The translations under genes were made by a program, and so were the position numbers. Shown here in pieces: positions 12,621 through 25,904 of a DNA stretch of 64,000 bases (the stretch's first letter is position 1; every line of letters starts with the position of its first letter). The DNA comes from Arctopsyche grandis (Eukaryota > Arthropoda > Insecta > Trichoptera > Hydropsychidae), in the NCBI RefSeq assembly GCF_051622035.1, contig NC_135357.1, positions 32,158,191 through 32,222,190 of the forward strand. Reading direction: 5' to 3'. Below the pieces are notes generated by a model that was given only the letters and a program-made list of their open reading frames with translations, was not told where the DNA came from and did no database searches.

Positions 12621-13195
12621 CCCCATGAGGCTGGGCCCCACGGGGCTGCGCCCCTTGTGGCGCCCCCTTTTGAGCCCCATGGGGCTGCGCCCCATGAGGC
12701 TGGGCCCCCCGGGCCCCCATTCGGGGCCCCACGGGGCTGCGCCCCTTGTGGCGCCCCCTTTTGAGCCCCATGGGGCTGCGCCCCATGAGGCTGGGCCCCC
12801 CGGGCCCCCTTCGGGGCCCCACGGGGCTGCGTCCCTTGTGGCGCCCCCTTTTGAGCCCCATGGGGCTGCGCCCCATGAGGCTGGGCCCCCCGGGCCCCCT
12901 TCGGGGCCCCACGGGGCTGCGCCCCTTGTGGCGCCCCCTTTTGAGCCCCATGGGGCTGCGCCCCATGAGGCTGGGCCCCCCCGGGGCCCCACGGGGCTGC
13001 GCCCCTCGTGGCGCCCCCTTTTGAGCCCCATGGGGCTGCGCCCCATGAGGCTGGGCCCCCCGGGCCCCCACGGGGCTGCGCCCCTTGTGGCGCCCCCTTT
13101 TGAGCCCCATGGGGCTGCGCCCCATGAGGCTGGGGCCCCACGGGGCTGCGCCCCTTGTGGCGCCCCTGGCGGGGCCCCATGAAGCTACTCGCCTT
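12621..13195. repeat. GC-rich 80-90-bp tandem repeat
   Basis: Units start with CCCCATGAGGCTGGGCCCC at 12621, 12690, 12781, 12871, 12961, 13041 and 13120, giving periods of 69-91 bp, three of them 90-91. It directly continues the preceding array. Because the commonest period is a multiple of three and stops are rare in this composition, several frames stay open on both strands. They are artefacts of the repeat. Confidence 0.95.
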
Positions 13196-14494
13196 GCGCC
13201 CCCGCGGGGGTGAATCCATTGAAACGAAAAAAACAAATCGGCGCCCATGGATCGAAAAAAAAAAAATCGAATCACGTGTTCGATGACGTCACCGATCTAC
13301 GGACGACGAAGACGACGACGACGACCAAGGATACATACATACATACAAAGTCTCTTTCCAAATTATAGATTAGATATCTTTATATGTATGAATTATGAGT
13401 AGAGAGCGGATAGAGAGCGTGCTTTTTCCAGGAATCTGGGCGGTTTGGCTCTATTTACAAAGCTAGAGTGCAAAAAAAAGGTTCGACGAACCTTGAACAA
13501 TGCATTTACAACAATTGAACAATGAACGGCGCGTTCTGGGTCCGCTCTTTAATTATGAGACTTTCCTTTACAATCTAGATACATATATAACTAAAATGTA
13601 TGTTCCAACGAGTAGAACTCGCATTAAAACCAATAACTACTACCTTTGTATGGAAAAAAATTACTCACATTTCCCATGACATCATAATTAATCTACACGG
13701 TGAGGAAAGACTACAGGTGTGATGCGATGGAATCATTAATAATAAAACATGTATGAAAAACAAAACAAAAAATAGGGAGCGGGGGGTGTCAACACGAATG
13801 TACATATATACAAAGATATACATCGTTACAACGCCAGTGGCAAAATACGAACGGAACACAAATGAGGCTTTGTAAAAATGTATTTAGGACAGATGGTAGA
13901 TATGCATGAAGGGATAACAACAACGATTCCGTGTTGGACACCTTGTACGGAAGTCTTCTGACTCATCATCATCTTCATCATCGGCTACCGTACATTTCTC
14001 GAGAAAGTGCAACGTTGTGTTTCCACAATACACATTTATTTACACACAGGTACGACTAAATGTATGATAATACACGCACATACCATGTTAAAAAAAACGT
14101 AACCTGATTTTCGAGAAAAATCGTGCATTGCAAATGATAAGCCGAAACGCACTACGTTACAAAACTATCTGAATATATTGAAGATATGGGTCAAGATGAT
14201 AAATTACATCACTGTATTTATTTATTTAATAACAAAACGGCTAACCCTTTAGATGCCGGGGGAATCACAGTGCGGCTAATCTGAGATTTGATTTAATTTA
14301 TCTCGATTCCCATTATAATATAGAAAGGCCGTCTCGATGACGCATATTATTGAATACTGTGTTTTAATCGAAATATATTGATATAATTAGGACTTAAGCT
14401 TCCAGATGATAACAGTTTACATCAGTGGTCGACAATCTACTCATCGCGAGTAATTTAATTTAATTAAAAAAAAATGTTTTATTTTACCTATTAC

Positions 14495-15192
14495 CAGTGG
14501 CGGCTCGTGGATAAGATATCTGGGGGTGCTGCGGTTGATTAAAAATAAAAAAAATGTTTATTTGGATTATATTTTACTATTAACATCAAAATTATCAAAA
14601 TAATCAAAATTATCAAAATTAAACATTGTATGTATTTTATATCATTAAAAAATTGATTCTTCTGTCTTTTTTACTTTTCCTTGAAAAAAGGTCTATCACC
14701 TATTCGTTAAATTTTTGTGAAATAAATGAGAAGAAATAAAACTGTTACAGTGAGGTTTAGAAGGAAGAGTAGAAATGTAGAAAGTGTAAGAGGTGTAGAA
14801 GGAAAGACAAAAGCAGAAGTAATGACGAAAAGTGAGGGGTGTCGGGCGTGCGCATACGACGCAAAATACGTCTCGTACAGCCGGGAGTGGCAGTACGAGA
14901 CCAAGCTTCTAGCGCGAGCTCCCTCCCCGCGCCCCTCCTTCACCCACTCGGCATATTCCAACGAAAACCGTACTGCACAAAATCATAAACGATGCCTCAC
15001 TTTCTGATATTAGTACCGCGATGTATGATCATTATTGGATGTATCGGTGTGCGGGCGAGCTTAATACACGCTTAAATAATATTGATATTTTCATATAATA
15101 TACATACATTTATGTATATAATAATATTATTTTTTTCTCAATTTCCTTGGGGGTGCTGCAGTACCGCAGTGCGTATGGACGAGCCGCCACTG
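14495..15192. mobile_element. non-autonomous hAT-like element, 8-bp target duplication
   Basis: Termini CAGTGGCGGCTCGT and ACGAGCCGCCACTG, flanked by an exact 8-bp duplication CCTATTAC (14487-14494 and 15193-15200). 698 bp with no transposase. The 8-bp duplication and the CA-G start fit hAT. A shorter relative lies at 42253. Confidence 0.85.
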
Positions 15193-15289
15193 CCTATTAC
15201 CCAAAATTTTTGATCAAACTTAAATTTCTAACCTCTCAAAAAGTTGCCGACCGCTGGTTTACATGTTAAATGTGTAAAAGCGGGCTAGA

Positions 15290-15530
15290 ATGGGTTCTAG
15301 AATTTGATGAGGAACCGTTTCAACAATAAAATCAGATAAATTGGCAAACTCTGATACGAAATTATCAACTTGGAGTCACAAATATCTATGTAAGTCTGAC
15401 CAGCAGCACTCCAGAAAAAATCGGAATAAATTATTTTAAATCGAGGTCAACCCAGGGATCAAACCCGCAACCACCAAGCTAACATATGTTGTTGGCTAAT
15501 GAACTGTTGATTATTGCGACAGCTTCGTTT
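15290..15530 (-). repeat. SINE, minus orientation
   Basis: On the minus strand the body GACTTACATAGATATTTGTG, GTTTGCCAATTTATCTGAT and GAAACGGTTCC is present. Part of the same family as 32457-32888. The head at about 15480-15530 is degraded. 15690-16040 contains more worn pieces of the same family. Confidence 0.6.
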
Positions 15531-16061
15531 AGAGACGTTATATTCAAGAGAGCAACAAATTGACATATTTTATGATTACGATTTAAGGTGACATGACAGG
15601 TCACCTTAAATCGTAACTAATGCTAACTGTGAACAAATGTATTTATTAATTAAAAACCGCAAGCATATGCATGCTTGCAGCCATCAAGAAATCCGGACTA
15701 ATTTTTGAGAGAGGAAGGGGATGACGATTTTATTGAAACCGTCAAATTAGATTAGATAAATTTGCAAACTCTTACAGGAGACGTTCGATCTGGAATTAAT
15801 AATCATCCAGATCCAGCCAGCAGCGATAGCCGTACGCGTAACCATCAAGAAAATCGAAAAAACTCTTTGATTCTGGCCGTGATTCGGACCCACCCACCTC
15901 TCTAATGGAAAACTTCGGCTAGTCCGAATTTGCTCAATTTAAGTTAGATAAGATCTTTCAGAAGTAAATCTAGATATACAAACCAAAATCTTGCCAAGCA
16001 GCGATACACGTACTCGAAATCATTAAATGGTGGCTACGAGCGGATGCTTCTTCAAATATCC

Positions 16062-16510
16062 AGCAGCATGGACTAGTGGTTACCGTATCTTGCTATGGTC
16101 AGTGCGGTTATGAGTTCGAGTCACACTGGTTGCTGCTGGCCAGACCTTGGTTTGTGATCGGTCGTTTCCTATCAGTTTGCCAATTTTTCTGATTTTCATT
16201 GAAACGATTCCTACAAAATTGGCTTTCCCTCCCCATGTCTCTCGCAAAATCTTGAGTTATTATGTTATATCTCAAGTTTCGCCGGGTTTCTCACCATAGA
16301 TATCTCTGTGAATGATTGTTGTATAAAAATTCGTATTGTGTACGATGTTTGCAATGCAATTTGCCATAGATGTCATGTATAATTTCGAATTATGTAATAA
16401 TTATGTATATAATTTGGTGTTTCTTGATCTATATAGTACACTCGTCGCATTGGAGCGATCTGTAATGACGAGTGTACATAGATTGATTGAATAAAAATAA
16501 AATAAAAACA
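16062..16510 (+). repeat. tRNA-headed SINE, plus orientation
   Basis: Head CAGCAGCATGGACTAGTGGT with a box-A-like part and GAGTTCGAGTCAC as box B, then GGCCAGACCTTGG, the CGTTTCCTATCAG body, and a tail ending in an ATAAAATAAAA run near 16500. This is a good full-length copy. Confidence 0.8.
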
Positions 16511-17916
16511 ATAGACCGCTCCATTAGTGTTCAAAGCAAGAGAGCAAAAAAGCATGGTTTTTCTACGATATAAACAATAGTGAACCATTTTTTGTTCAAG
16601 TATGGTAATCATCAAGAAAATCGGAAAAAATGATTCTGGTCGGGATTTGGACTCACGGACCTCTATAATAGAAAGCAATAAATTAAAAATGTTCACGCCA
16701 TTTTGAGCTTTTGTTTGTGAGTAGGTACTAGGGATCCCATATTTTTAAAAGAATCATAATTTGGACCATCGAATAGAAATAAATGTGCTGTAGATTGAAA
16801 ATAAAAAAAATGAGTTCGTATAAAAAGTATTCGAATATTCGGATTTGGGATACCTAGTAGTAGACCGCTGCGTATATTCGTATGGGCAGCGTACATATAA
16901 CCGTAACTTCCACAAACGAACCACTCCACATTGTAAATATATATTCACCGAACACAAAAAGCGACATCAATTTGATTTATCAACGGGCACAATACTACTT
17001 TTAATTACATGAGATGAAAATTTTAATAAAATGAAAAAAAAATAGACAAACAATAAATTTATCAGCATACAAAGATTTACATCTTTATTGTATGCAATTT
17101 ATATAGAATTAACTTTAATACGAGAGATAAAAGATCTAAGTCCAAATAAACCATTATCATTATCATCAAAATTTGTTCGATCAAAATGGATAAGATGGGT
17201 TTAAAGAGTGTACGATTATTATACACAGAATTTAGATTACGAGCATTATAAATAAATGTTCGTGCGTAAATGCATATCTATTCGTATAATACAAATATGT
17301 ATGTATGTATTATTGTTTACAATAAACAGTCCGTGAACTTTTAGCAATTCTTCCTAGCACTGAACCACGTTGCATCAGCACGCGATAACAAATCACAACA
17401 ACAAAAATAAAACTAGAATAAACGGCCGAATGTAATATAATAATTATTGCGACCGTTATCAATAAGCGTTTAATGTTATCAACGTCAACCGAGTGACAAT
17501 TAATTTACAATGTTGATGGTGATAAAGACTACACGAAAGAGTTGTTACCTCTCGTTACCGCCGCTTTATCAAAATTGCGACAGGTTTTTTTTATTTTTAT
17601 TATATTCGTGCAATTTTCGAAAAAAAATACAAGCATGTGATAAATCTTGTCGATTCTATAGAAAAATGTGTTAACAAGTCACAAGATAGTGAACGACGTG
17701 AGGAACGCGTGACGCAAATTTGCGTCAAAGTACGAAAACACCTGTATGATCAGAGTTGGGAATTTTTGGGTGGGGTCATCGTGACGATATCGTAACGTAT
17801 GATTGTCTGATAATCATACGGCAAATCGACAACGATTACAGGTGTGTATGTTTCGGCGACATCAAACCATACGATCCGCGATCAGATAAATCACGGTTTT
17901 TAATGACACAAACTAA

Positions 17917-18172
17917 GGCGCAGAAACCCAGAATCGTAGAACACGGCATGCCTAGGTAGACTCTAGCTGTGAATCGATCTCAAGATTCTCCATTTCTTCA
18001 AATATGGAAATCACCGTTATCGATCATTGTCAATACAAGGAAAATATATCACCGAAAACACTCCAGGGGGTGAGTTTTGGATCGGCATAGATCAGGCCTG
18101 CTAGCGTTTTTTTTTACATGTGCGAAACAAAAAAAAAACACGTACCGCGTACCATTCTGTGTGTCTGCGCCC
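17917..18172. mobile_element. Harbinger-like MITE, diverged copy
   Basis: Ends GGCGCAGAAACCCAGAAT and ATTCTGTGTGTCTGCGCC. The interior has TTCTTCAAATATGGAAATCA, ACCGAAAACACTCCAGGGGG, matching the 9818 family. Flanks TAA and CTA/TAG. Confidence 0.6.
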
Positions 18173-18324
18173 TAGCTGTCATTGTCCTAAAAGGTTACTT
18201 CAATACTACAATACAATACAATATACCTAGAAGCCTTATTTCATACACGATTCTTATTGGTCTGTGTTTAAACAAAGTTTGTAGACCGATAGACAAGCTG
18301 ATCTAGAGTTGGCCTACTATCGGG

Positions 18325-18867
18325 TTAACCCTTTGAGTGCTGACGACGTCTTTTCTGTTGAAATCCCGCCAAGCTGAAAATTTCGCCAACATTTCCAACT
18401 AGAATTTTTTAGAAATCCAATAGAAAGCAGGTATAAAAACCCTAGATAACTATCACCGAGGATTTCGAGTTTTGTAAAGGTGTGTTTAGACTCTCTAATA
18501 TATCTTGCAACAATATAAAATAAACAAAAGTCTATTAATGAATGTATTTTTCCAAAACCAGTTTCATCTTCTTCATTGTTATTAAAATGTAATGCTAACA
18601 ATCTAAATGCCGAGCGACAATCTAAAATACTCGGCATTTGGGGATTTCTGCTATGGTTATAAATTCAGAAATTCCGGTGTAAACCAGTCTTTATAAATAT
18701 TGACACGGATTGCACGACCCATGTTCAATGCTACCTGGAAAAATTTAGCGGGTAGTATTCTCGTTTATTTTTTACATACTCAAAAAATAACGATGATCGG
18801 CGTATTTTAGGCTCATGGGATTGTTGGCAAAGCGCCGATCGGCGGTGGTCAGCATTCAAAGGGTTAA
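18325..18867 (-). mobile_element. internally deleted piggyBac element
   Basis: Bounded by TTAA at 18325-18328 and 18864-18867 with inverted ends TTAACCCTTTGAGTGCTGAC and the matching TTAACCCTTTGAATGCTGAC. The minus-strand interior still encodes piggyBac transposase remnants: LNMGRAIRVNIYKDW, then FRLLALHFNNN and GKIHSLIDF, corresponding to the N-terminal half of the DDE domain family. There is an in-frame stop and most of the transposase is missing, so it is inactive. Confidence 0.85.
18330..18760 (-). pseudogene. piggyBac transposase remnant
   Basis: Coding relics inside the TTAA-flanked element above. The order of the peptides (LNMG...W, then LHFNNN, then GK.R.LIDF-like) follows the family. 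The catalytic aspartates are not all present. The longest uninterrupted piece is 106 codons. Confidence 0.7.
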
Positions 18868-19354
18868 CTGGGACGAGGCATATAATTAAGCGAAAACTTT
18901 ATATAGGCTGTAAATCTGATCACACGAGATTTTCATCAGCCACCTTATACATGTAGTTGGTATTTATAAAATACAAATGTATAGGATGGAATCATATATA
19001 AGAACTCTTTAGATACAAATTGGCGTTTTGATTGAACAAAAGATCTATTACAAAAGATCAATAGGTCTAAAGGGCTACCCTAAGGCAAACGAGCCAAATA
19101 GAGCATAAGAGCAGAGTATTTTGCTCGAGCTTGCACCGCAGATGGAAGACCCAACGAGCGAAACGTTCCGAGACAGCATCCAAGAGCGATCTTTCACTGA
19201 CAGACCCAGAAGAACTGTCAATGTGAGCGTTCGTTTTCATTTCGACGCAACTCTTGCTAACGATCCCAAATAATGACTTTCACATTCCAATTAGCGCGCT
19301 GAGCGTTCACGGAGAGTCGATCCGCCGGTAGTAACGAACAATTGAAACCGGAGG

Positions 19355-19370
19355 ACCGGTTTGAACCGGT
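19355..19370. promoter_or_regulatory. double Grainyhead-type motif
   Basis: ACCGGTTTGAACCGGT, two AACCGGTT-like palindromes in tandem, with further AACCG and AACCGG sequences nearby (19346, 19381). It is embedded in an unusually GC-rich, repeat-poor block (about 19190-19790). The identical 16-mer occurs at 33395-33410. Grainyhead/CP2 factors bind AACCGGTT; the enhancer role is inference. Confidence 0.4.
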
Positions 19371-19977
19371 CCGCCCGCTGAACCGGGTGTCGAGGGTCAG
19401 GGCGGCTGGATCAATTGGACAGTTGAACAGGCAATTGTCGTGGAGCAGGAGAATGACCTCAACTAGATCGATGATTAAACGAACGGCATAATTGGAACCA
19501 ATCGCGAACGGCCAGAGCACGTGGTGCAAAAAATAATTTTCGAGTCGACGTGCGGTTGGTCAAGTCTACTAAGGTTAGAGGTGTTCTCAAAGGTCAGCTG
19601 AGATCAATTGGTCTGGACGCCGATGATGATGATGATGATGATGCAAGCTTCGCCGAGCATTGTGGGTCACGACACGGAGATCCTGCCGAAGACTACATTT
19701 CACCAGTCACGACGCAACGAGAGATGCAGATCCGACATGGGAATGAAAACGACTATGCCCCAACTTTCATGACCGCACTGATAAGTACGTGGCAACAGTC
19801 ATAATCGCACAATTAGCAAGATGATTATTGAAAAATTCGAAATTGATGTACATACACATATTATCATTGTTGCTCTTTAAAACCGGTAATAATTTTAGAT
19901 CAGTGTCAGGGTTGTCAAACAAGTTCTTAAGATTGGGCCACCTATTAATTTCAAAAATATATGCTTGCGACGCATAA

Positions 19978-20376
19978 CCAGCAGCGTGGACTAGTGGTTA
20001 GTGTATAATGTTTCGAGTAGAGTGGTCACGGGTTCGAGTCCCATTAGAGTTCCGCAGCTGGCCAAACCTTGATTTCTGACTCCAGGTCGATCGTTTCCTT
20101 TCAGAGTTTGCCAATTTTTCTGATTTTCATTGAAACGGGTCTTGTAAATTGACATTTCTTTTTCAATCTCTCTTGCAAATCTCAAGTTATTCAGCGTCTT
20201 GACGTTCGTCAATTTCTATAATAAAATGCTGCAAAATTTTCTCCATATATGTCACTGTGGATGATGTTTGTATGAATTCGCATTGCATAAAAATGCTTGT
20301 ATAATTGTATTACTGTATTGTGATCTGTAAAGGCGAGTGTGTGTACACGTTCGATTGAAATAAAATAAAAATACAT
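19978..20376 (+). repeat. tRNA-headed SINE, plus orientation
   Basis: Head CAGCAGCGTGGACTAGTGGT, box B GGTTCGAGTCCC, body CTGGCCAAACCTTG, ATCGTTTCCTTTCAGAG, tail GAAATAAAATAAAAATA. The box B is close to the tRNA consensus, so this copy is comparatively young. Confidence 0.85.
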
Positions 20377-23300
20377 ATTTACATACATATGTCAAGTCTC
20401 TGTGTGGTACAATTTCGAAAAGAAAACGATAACTTAAAACGCAAACGTGATCATCAGAGATCTTAGTAGAATCTTAAGTAAAAGAAAAAGACTATATGGA
20501 CAGTTCAAAAAGTTCAAAATAAAAAAAAATGCACACTAAAAAAACGGTTTCGGTGAATGGGACCGGTTCATAAGAATTTCGCGAAACATAATGGAACAAT
20601 AAATTAGGGTCGGTTTCACAGATAATCGTCTTGTCTCGCCCATTGAGATCGATTCCTTGGAATACCCCACACTGGCATATCATATCAACACTGTGAACCG
20701 ATTCGTGTGAATCTGTTTTTCGCGCCATAATTCCACGACAATGTATTTTTATACATGTGTGTATACGCGGTGTTGTACCATCTGCTACTACGACGCATCT
20801 TATCTGCGTAAACTACTCTCTTATCTTGTTTTAGTTTATATTGCCTCTGCGATTCGCCTACATCTGCTGCAATCGTCAATGGACTGACTGCTGTGACGTT
20901 GTGATGTTTGCCCCATTACAATAACAGTTCGCTTAATAAAATTAGTGTTATTACTGAATTGGTCACAACTCTTTCTCGGTCTAAATAGTTTTTACTGAAG
21001 TGCTTAATCGACAATTCCTTAAACTTAACTTTTTAAGAATCCTAACCATCCTAATTTGAATTTCTGTGTGAATATTGCGTTGCATAACCTATTCCTGCGT
21101 AGATAGCTCAGTAGAATGGTTGTGGGTTCGTATCCCGAATTGTTGTAAGAATACATAACGCTTGTGTATACAAATAAAGATTTTAGTATAACTAACTAAA
21201 ATCGACGCCATCGAGAGATTCCACTGTGAATTTGACGTAGGTGATCGACCGGGTGTGCATATAGAGGACGCTATCCGATTTGGTCGGAGTGCACGTGTAC
21301 ATGCAAATATTGCAATAGTATCTCACCACTATCCATCATTGTCGTAAATATAGTCAATAAAAAATAACTTCTAATAGAAGATTATGCATAACAACCCCTG
21401 TTTTTTGTGCCTTGAGCCTATTCTGACATTATAAGTGAACTCTAGAAAGGTCAGATATGTAGATAACTGGGATATAAAACCAGCAAATTAAGACAAAAAC
21501 AAACAGTTCCAATCAGTGTGCAATCACGACCCGGCTCAAATTAAAAACAAAAAAATGGTTGTAGTGTTATATCTTATATGTTAGTTCGAAATATATTCTA
21601 AAAATAAAAATTGATCTACATTTCAGGAATACGTCCTTTCCGTAAGGCGCAGTTTATACAATCCAATACCAAAGGGGTATTTTCTTATCTGTTCCACGTG
21701 TAAATGGGCAAGGCCTCTCCGGCGACGATGGACCATAGGAATTTTGCACGTGTCCTTCGGAAACTACCTCTGGGACACGACGTTGCCGAAATATAAAGGA
21801 GGTCCCCTCACTATTTATAATTCAGGTCCGGTTGTTCGGCATCCGATCCATAACGGCGGTAAAACACCCCGAGAAGTGGCGTTCGTCGAGAGGGAGGGAG
21901 GAAGGGGAAGAGGGCGAGAATGGCAGCCATTCACCTGCCGAGAGGTTGAAATGTTAACAAGAAAGCAGGAGGACGAGGATGAGGAGGCGTCAGAGTAGGA
22001 GTAAGAGGCAAAGGAGACTTGAGGGGAGGGGTGCCCGACGATAAAGCAATCGGACCGATGCTATAGCGCAGTGGATCGGTGACCTTTTTGTTGTGAATGC
22101 ATGCATATGGGCGAAATCGAGTGGAATCGATACCAGCATACGGCGTGGTTCAACAATGCTCGATTTTAGAGTCGAGGCACTTTCCAACCGGGGTGCTATG
22201 GTGGTGGCTGTGTAGGAATCTCGAGTGTCGTGGATAGAATTCAAACAGTTCAGGTCAAAAAATAGCGGCTCGAGATACGCCATTCCAAGTCCTACTTAAA
22301 AGCGTGTGAAGAAATCATAAGCAGGAGTTTATTCGTTCAGTGTCGAGATTCGACTGCGCATACTAGGCATTCCAGAATGATGGGAAGTACAAAACGAAAA
22401 GTTAAATCCAATGAGGAATTTCAGCCGGGTCAAAAGTATTTTTTTTTTTTACAACTGTGTTGGTTCCAAAAGGGCCGATGTCTAAATCTTCAAACGAATC
22501 GATGTTACGAAATTTTCGTGAAAGTTTGCAAGCAGCTGGTGTCTTTTGTAATACATAAGATGCTAGATTTTATCCCAAACTCAACTTGAGATCCTTGTAA
22601 GTTTTTTTTTCGGATGGATTGCATTCAGTAACAGGCAGAACTTTGTACACACCGTTACAGTACTTTTATTTTAGAAGAATGTTTTTACTCGGCAACAAAG
22701 GTAGTAAAGTGAAATAGTGTCATAAGAACCATTTGATGGCAGGTAACAGTGAGCAATAGCAATAATTTTGCAAAACTATAACTTTGCAAGATCTCACGCC
22801 AGCATTGCTCAAACAATACTCGTGTTGAACCATCAAAACGACTGTAAAACAAGTAAACGCTTATTGGTCGTGAATCTGTGCTGGATAACAATGACCCAAA
22901 ACTATTTTCATATTTCTAGTTATGTATATTGGTTTTCTTTTGTATTACAGCACTTCCTTTGACTATAAATTGGACAAAAGAAATGCGCATGAAAGTGAGA
23001 AGCATCCCATGAGATGCCAAGACAGTCCCTAGAAATTAGCGTATGTTCACAATGTAATATTTTCTATTGCATTGTAGTCCATTATATCATGAGAATGCAA
23101 GGAAATTGCATAGTAAACATTTTTTTCCAGGAAATAGCACTTTTTATAATAATTTTTAAATACTTATAATTTAGAAACATAAAAAATTATGCCTACGTGT
23201 ATAGATCGTTTTATATTATCAAAGCAAGTTATCGAGTATTTGATCTTGGGTCATACAAACGAAAGTGGATCAGCTGAGCAATGAAGTAAAACCTTATAAC

Positions 23301-24469
23301 AACACTGCCGGCTTAAAGTTTCAAGCCATTTAACCTAGAAAATTTAACACGAGAGTGCAATTTAGATAATAAAATGAAAATGACGGTAATACGAAGAAAA
23401 TAAATGCAAAAAAAAAGCAGCAAGACTAGAGGCGACGGAAACGAAACCAACGTAGATGTAACACACAGATTCCCAGTACAAATGGCCGTAAATGTGCGGG
23501 TGGACTGCTATTTCCGTAACGGATGGAAATAAATTAAACAAAATAAAAGCGAGAAACGACTACGAGAAGGGGAGTACACTCCTGCATACAAGTAGACAAC
23601 ACACAAAGAAGAAATTCCAAAAAAAAGGGGGAGGAAAAACAAAAAACGCAAAAGAAAAGAGCCGGGTCCTTCGAAACATAGCACGGCACGCAAACCTAGC
23701 AACGAAACGTTTCGCAAAAGAGAAAAATCGCAAAACAGAAGGCATATCGAATGATACGACCTCAACGTCGATTTATCGACAGCTCAATGGCGAAAAGCAA
23801 CGGCGTGTACGAAGGTGAAGTTTCAGAGTTTGAAACCGAACGATGACTTGCAAAATTTTGCTAAACCAGACAAATAATAATAAAAAAAAAAACAGAAACG
23901 AAGTGAATTTGTCCGTTAAGTTTAAATGGAGAACCACACACTAGCTCTAGAAGCACTAAAACCTGCAGAAATTTAACTACCAAATCAGTATATTTTATGA
24001 TTTGAAGTATTTCTAGAGTATTTAAAGTATTAAGTATTGAGAGTATTTTAAAGAAGAGTATTCCGAAGTATTTTTGAAGTAGAGTTTGCCGATTTATCTA
24101 ATTTAATTGATTTACCCACCTACCCATAATCACCACCATTATGATTTGTACTATGCATATGCCTATTGCATTCACTTGGAAAGATACGTTTTTTTCCTAT
24201 TATTCTGTATACACTAACAAGAAATATAACGTACAACGGATAATGATCGCTGGATCAGTATCCATTAGAATATATCTAAGATGAATTGCGAACAAAATCC
24301 CATATGAAATGAACGAACTGCAGATCACATGCCAAACTGAATAAACAAAAAACACTTTCAACAACAAAAACCATTTCACTTGTTAAAAAACATTAACTTG
24401 GCAACAAACTGTTATAGTTAGAATCAACACAATAATTTTTCAGAATTTGAAGTCTGCGAAGCGACTGCA

Positions 24470-24905
24470 AGTCACCAATACTTGGCGGTTGCGTTAATGT
24501 TAACCTCCGAAAGGTTCAAACCCTGGATTGACCTCGATTGAAGAGAATTTCTATTATGCTACTGGTCAGACTTGGATATAAGTGACTCCAATTAGATCGT
24601 TTCTTATCACAGTTTGTCAATTTATCTGATTTCATTGTTGAACGGTTCCTCCATCAAATTGGTAAAAATCATCCTACCCGCTGTCACAAATATCTGAATT
24701 TAATTTATGTATCATATGTAAAAATTTATGTACATGCCTAAATCCATAGATGTCTATGGATTAATTCATTAATTGTTAATTTCGTGTTCTTCGGCCTCTC
24801 AACATACAGCGATTTATGTAATAAAAAATGCTGCAATGTTTGTAATTAATTATCTAGCATTGGGGTCTACCTTCGTTAGCCCTTCATGGTAAAATAAAAT
24901 ACAAA
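24470..24905 (+). repeat. SINE, plus orientation
   Basis: Head GGCGGTTGCGTTAATGTTAA, body ACTCCAATTAGATCG, TTTGTCAATTTATCTGATTT, tail with CATTGGGGTCTACC and an ATAAAATACAAAA end. Confidence 0.65.
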
Positions 24906-24908
24906 ATA

Positions 24909-25183
24909 TGTTCAAGATTAGGTGATTGGTGCCCGTCAACCACTAGTTCACTATCGTTGATCACCTGATTTTCCGAATGAACAAGCTATATACAAAAGCC
25001 AATAAGGTCTCGCGACACATCGACTAATGACCTATGTATGTGTTGAGAGTACCCCTGGGTATAAATTTTGGTCGGTGCATCATTCCGAGCTGGCAGGCCG
25101 ACGGATCAAGACCAACAAACTACCTCTACCATATAACTACTGCGTATTTCACTCCGATCTCGGAAACCCCCCAAACAGCTACA
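24909..25183. mobile_element. LTR-like repeat, relative of 8322-8773
   Basis: TGTTCAAGATTAGGTGATTG at the left, CAGCTACA at the right, sharing AATAAGGTCTCGCGAC, CTGGCAGGCCGACGGATCAA and ACTACCTCTACC with the longer copy. Confidence 0.5.
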
Positions 25184-25904
25184 GTACCATAGCTCAGGGG
25201 TAAAACCCCTAACGCCATCATGGTAAAATATAAATATAATAATGAGACATGAATGCGATCTAAAGCACATTTTAGCTAAAATGCACCCTCGCGAATGTGC
25301 ATAGTTCTACGTGGAATAGAAAAAGTGGAACAGCACACGACAGGGGCAATACACCACTTGTCCAAATAAATAATGCATACGTAGACGATTGAGAAGCGGT
25401 TCGCGACGTGCATACAATGCACGTGTGTGATACGAGACGGATGCTACCGGTATCGGCGAGTCGATACTACGCGTCTTTCAGCGGTTGTCAATGTGTTTGA
25501 CAGTTTGAGAGCCCCTGGAGACGAGCCGGAGCCGTCGGCTGTGTATTGTATTAATTATCGAAACTGGAAAGTGAGAAAAACATGCGATGTTTACAAACAA
25601 CATTACGAAGGAGCCGAAGCAAAATGCATGCGGCGATAACAGTGTGAATTAAAATAAATATGTATATACATATGTATACACGTATACTCAATATGTCGAG
25701 GATTTTGTGCCGCTACTGCATTATTCAAACTGCTGTTAAATTGTATTACACGAGTATCCCTAAAAAAGTACTGTATAAATGGGTGCGTCAACCGGCACTG
25801 CTCGGTTAAAAATTTTCATTTTTTTTATTTCATATTGAACATAAAAATTAATTAATTTAAATTAGTTTCTATTCGATTTAGATTGGCTAGAATTAAAAAA
25901 AATA

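Noticed and set aside
12595-13275. Long Gly/Pro/Arg-rich open frames on both strands
   Set aside because: They come from an 80-90-bp GC-rich tandem repeat that lacks stops. Several overlapping frames are equally open, with no start or splice context.
21100-21150. Possible tRNA gene (TAGCTCAGTAGAATGG, GGTTCGTATCCC)
   Set aside because: The stems do not close into a cloverleaf and the spacing is short; it looks like a worn SINE head. SINE heads at 16062, 19978 and 48437 were likewise not called as tRNA genes.
23492-23818. 108-aa Lys/Arg-rich frame
   Set aside because: A purine-rich stretch without domain, splice or repeat support; its opposite strand is also open.
25427-25639. 70-aa frame with a GTGAGA donor-like site inside
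   Set aside because: GC-richer than its surroundings and possibly an exon, but no partner exon or family could be found.
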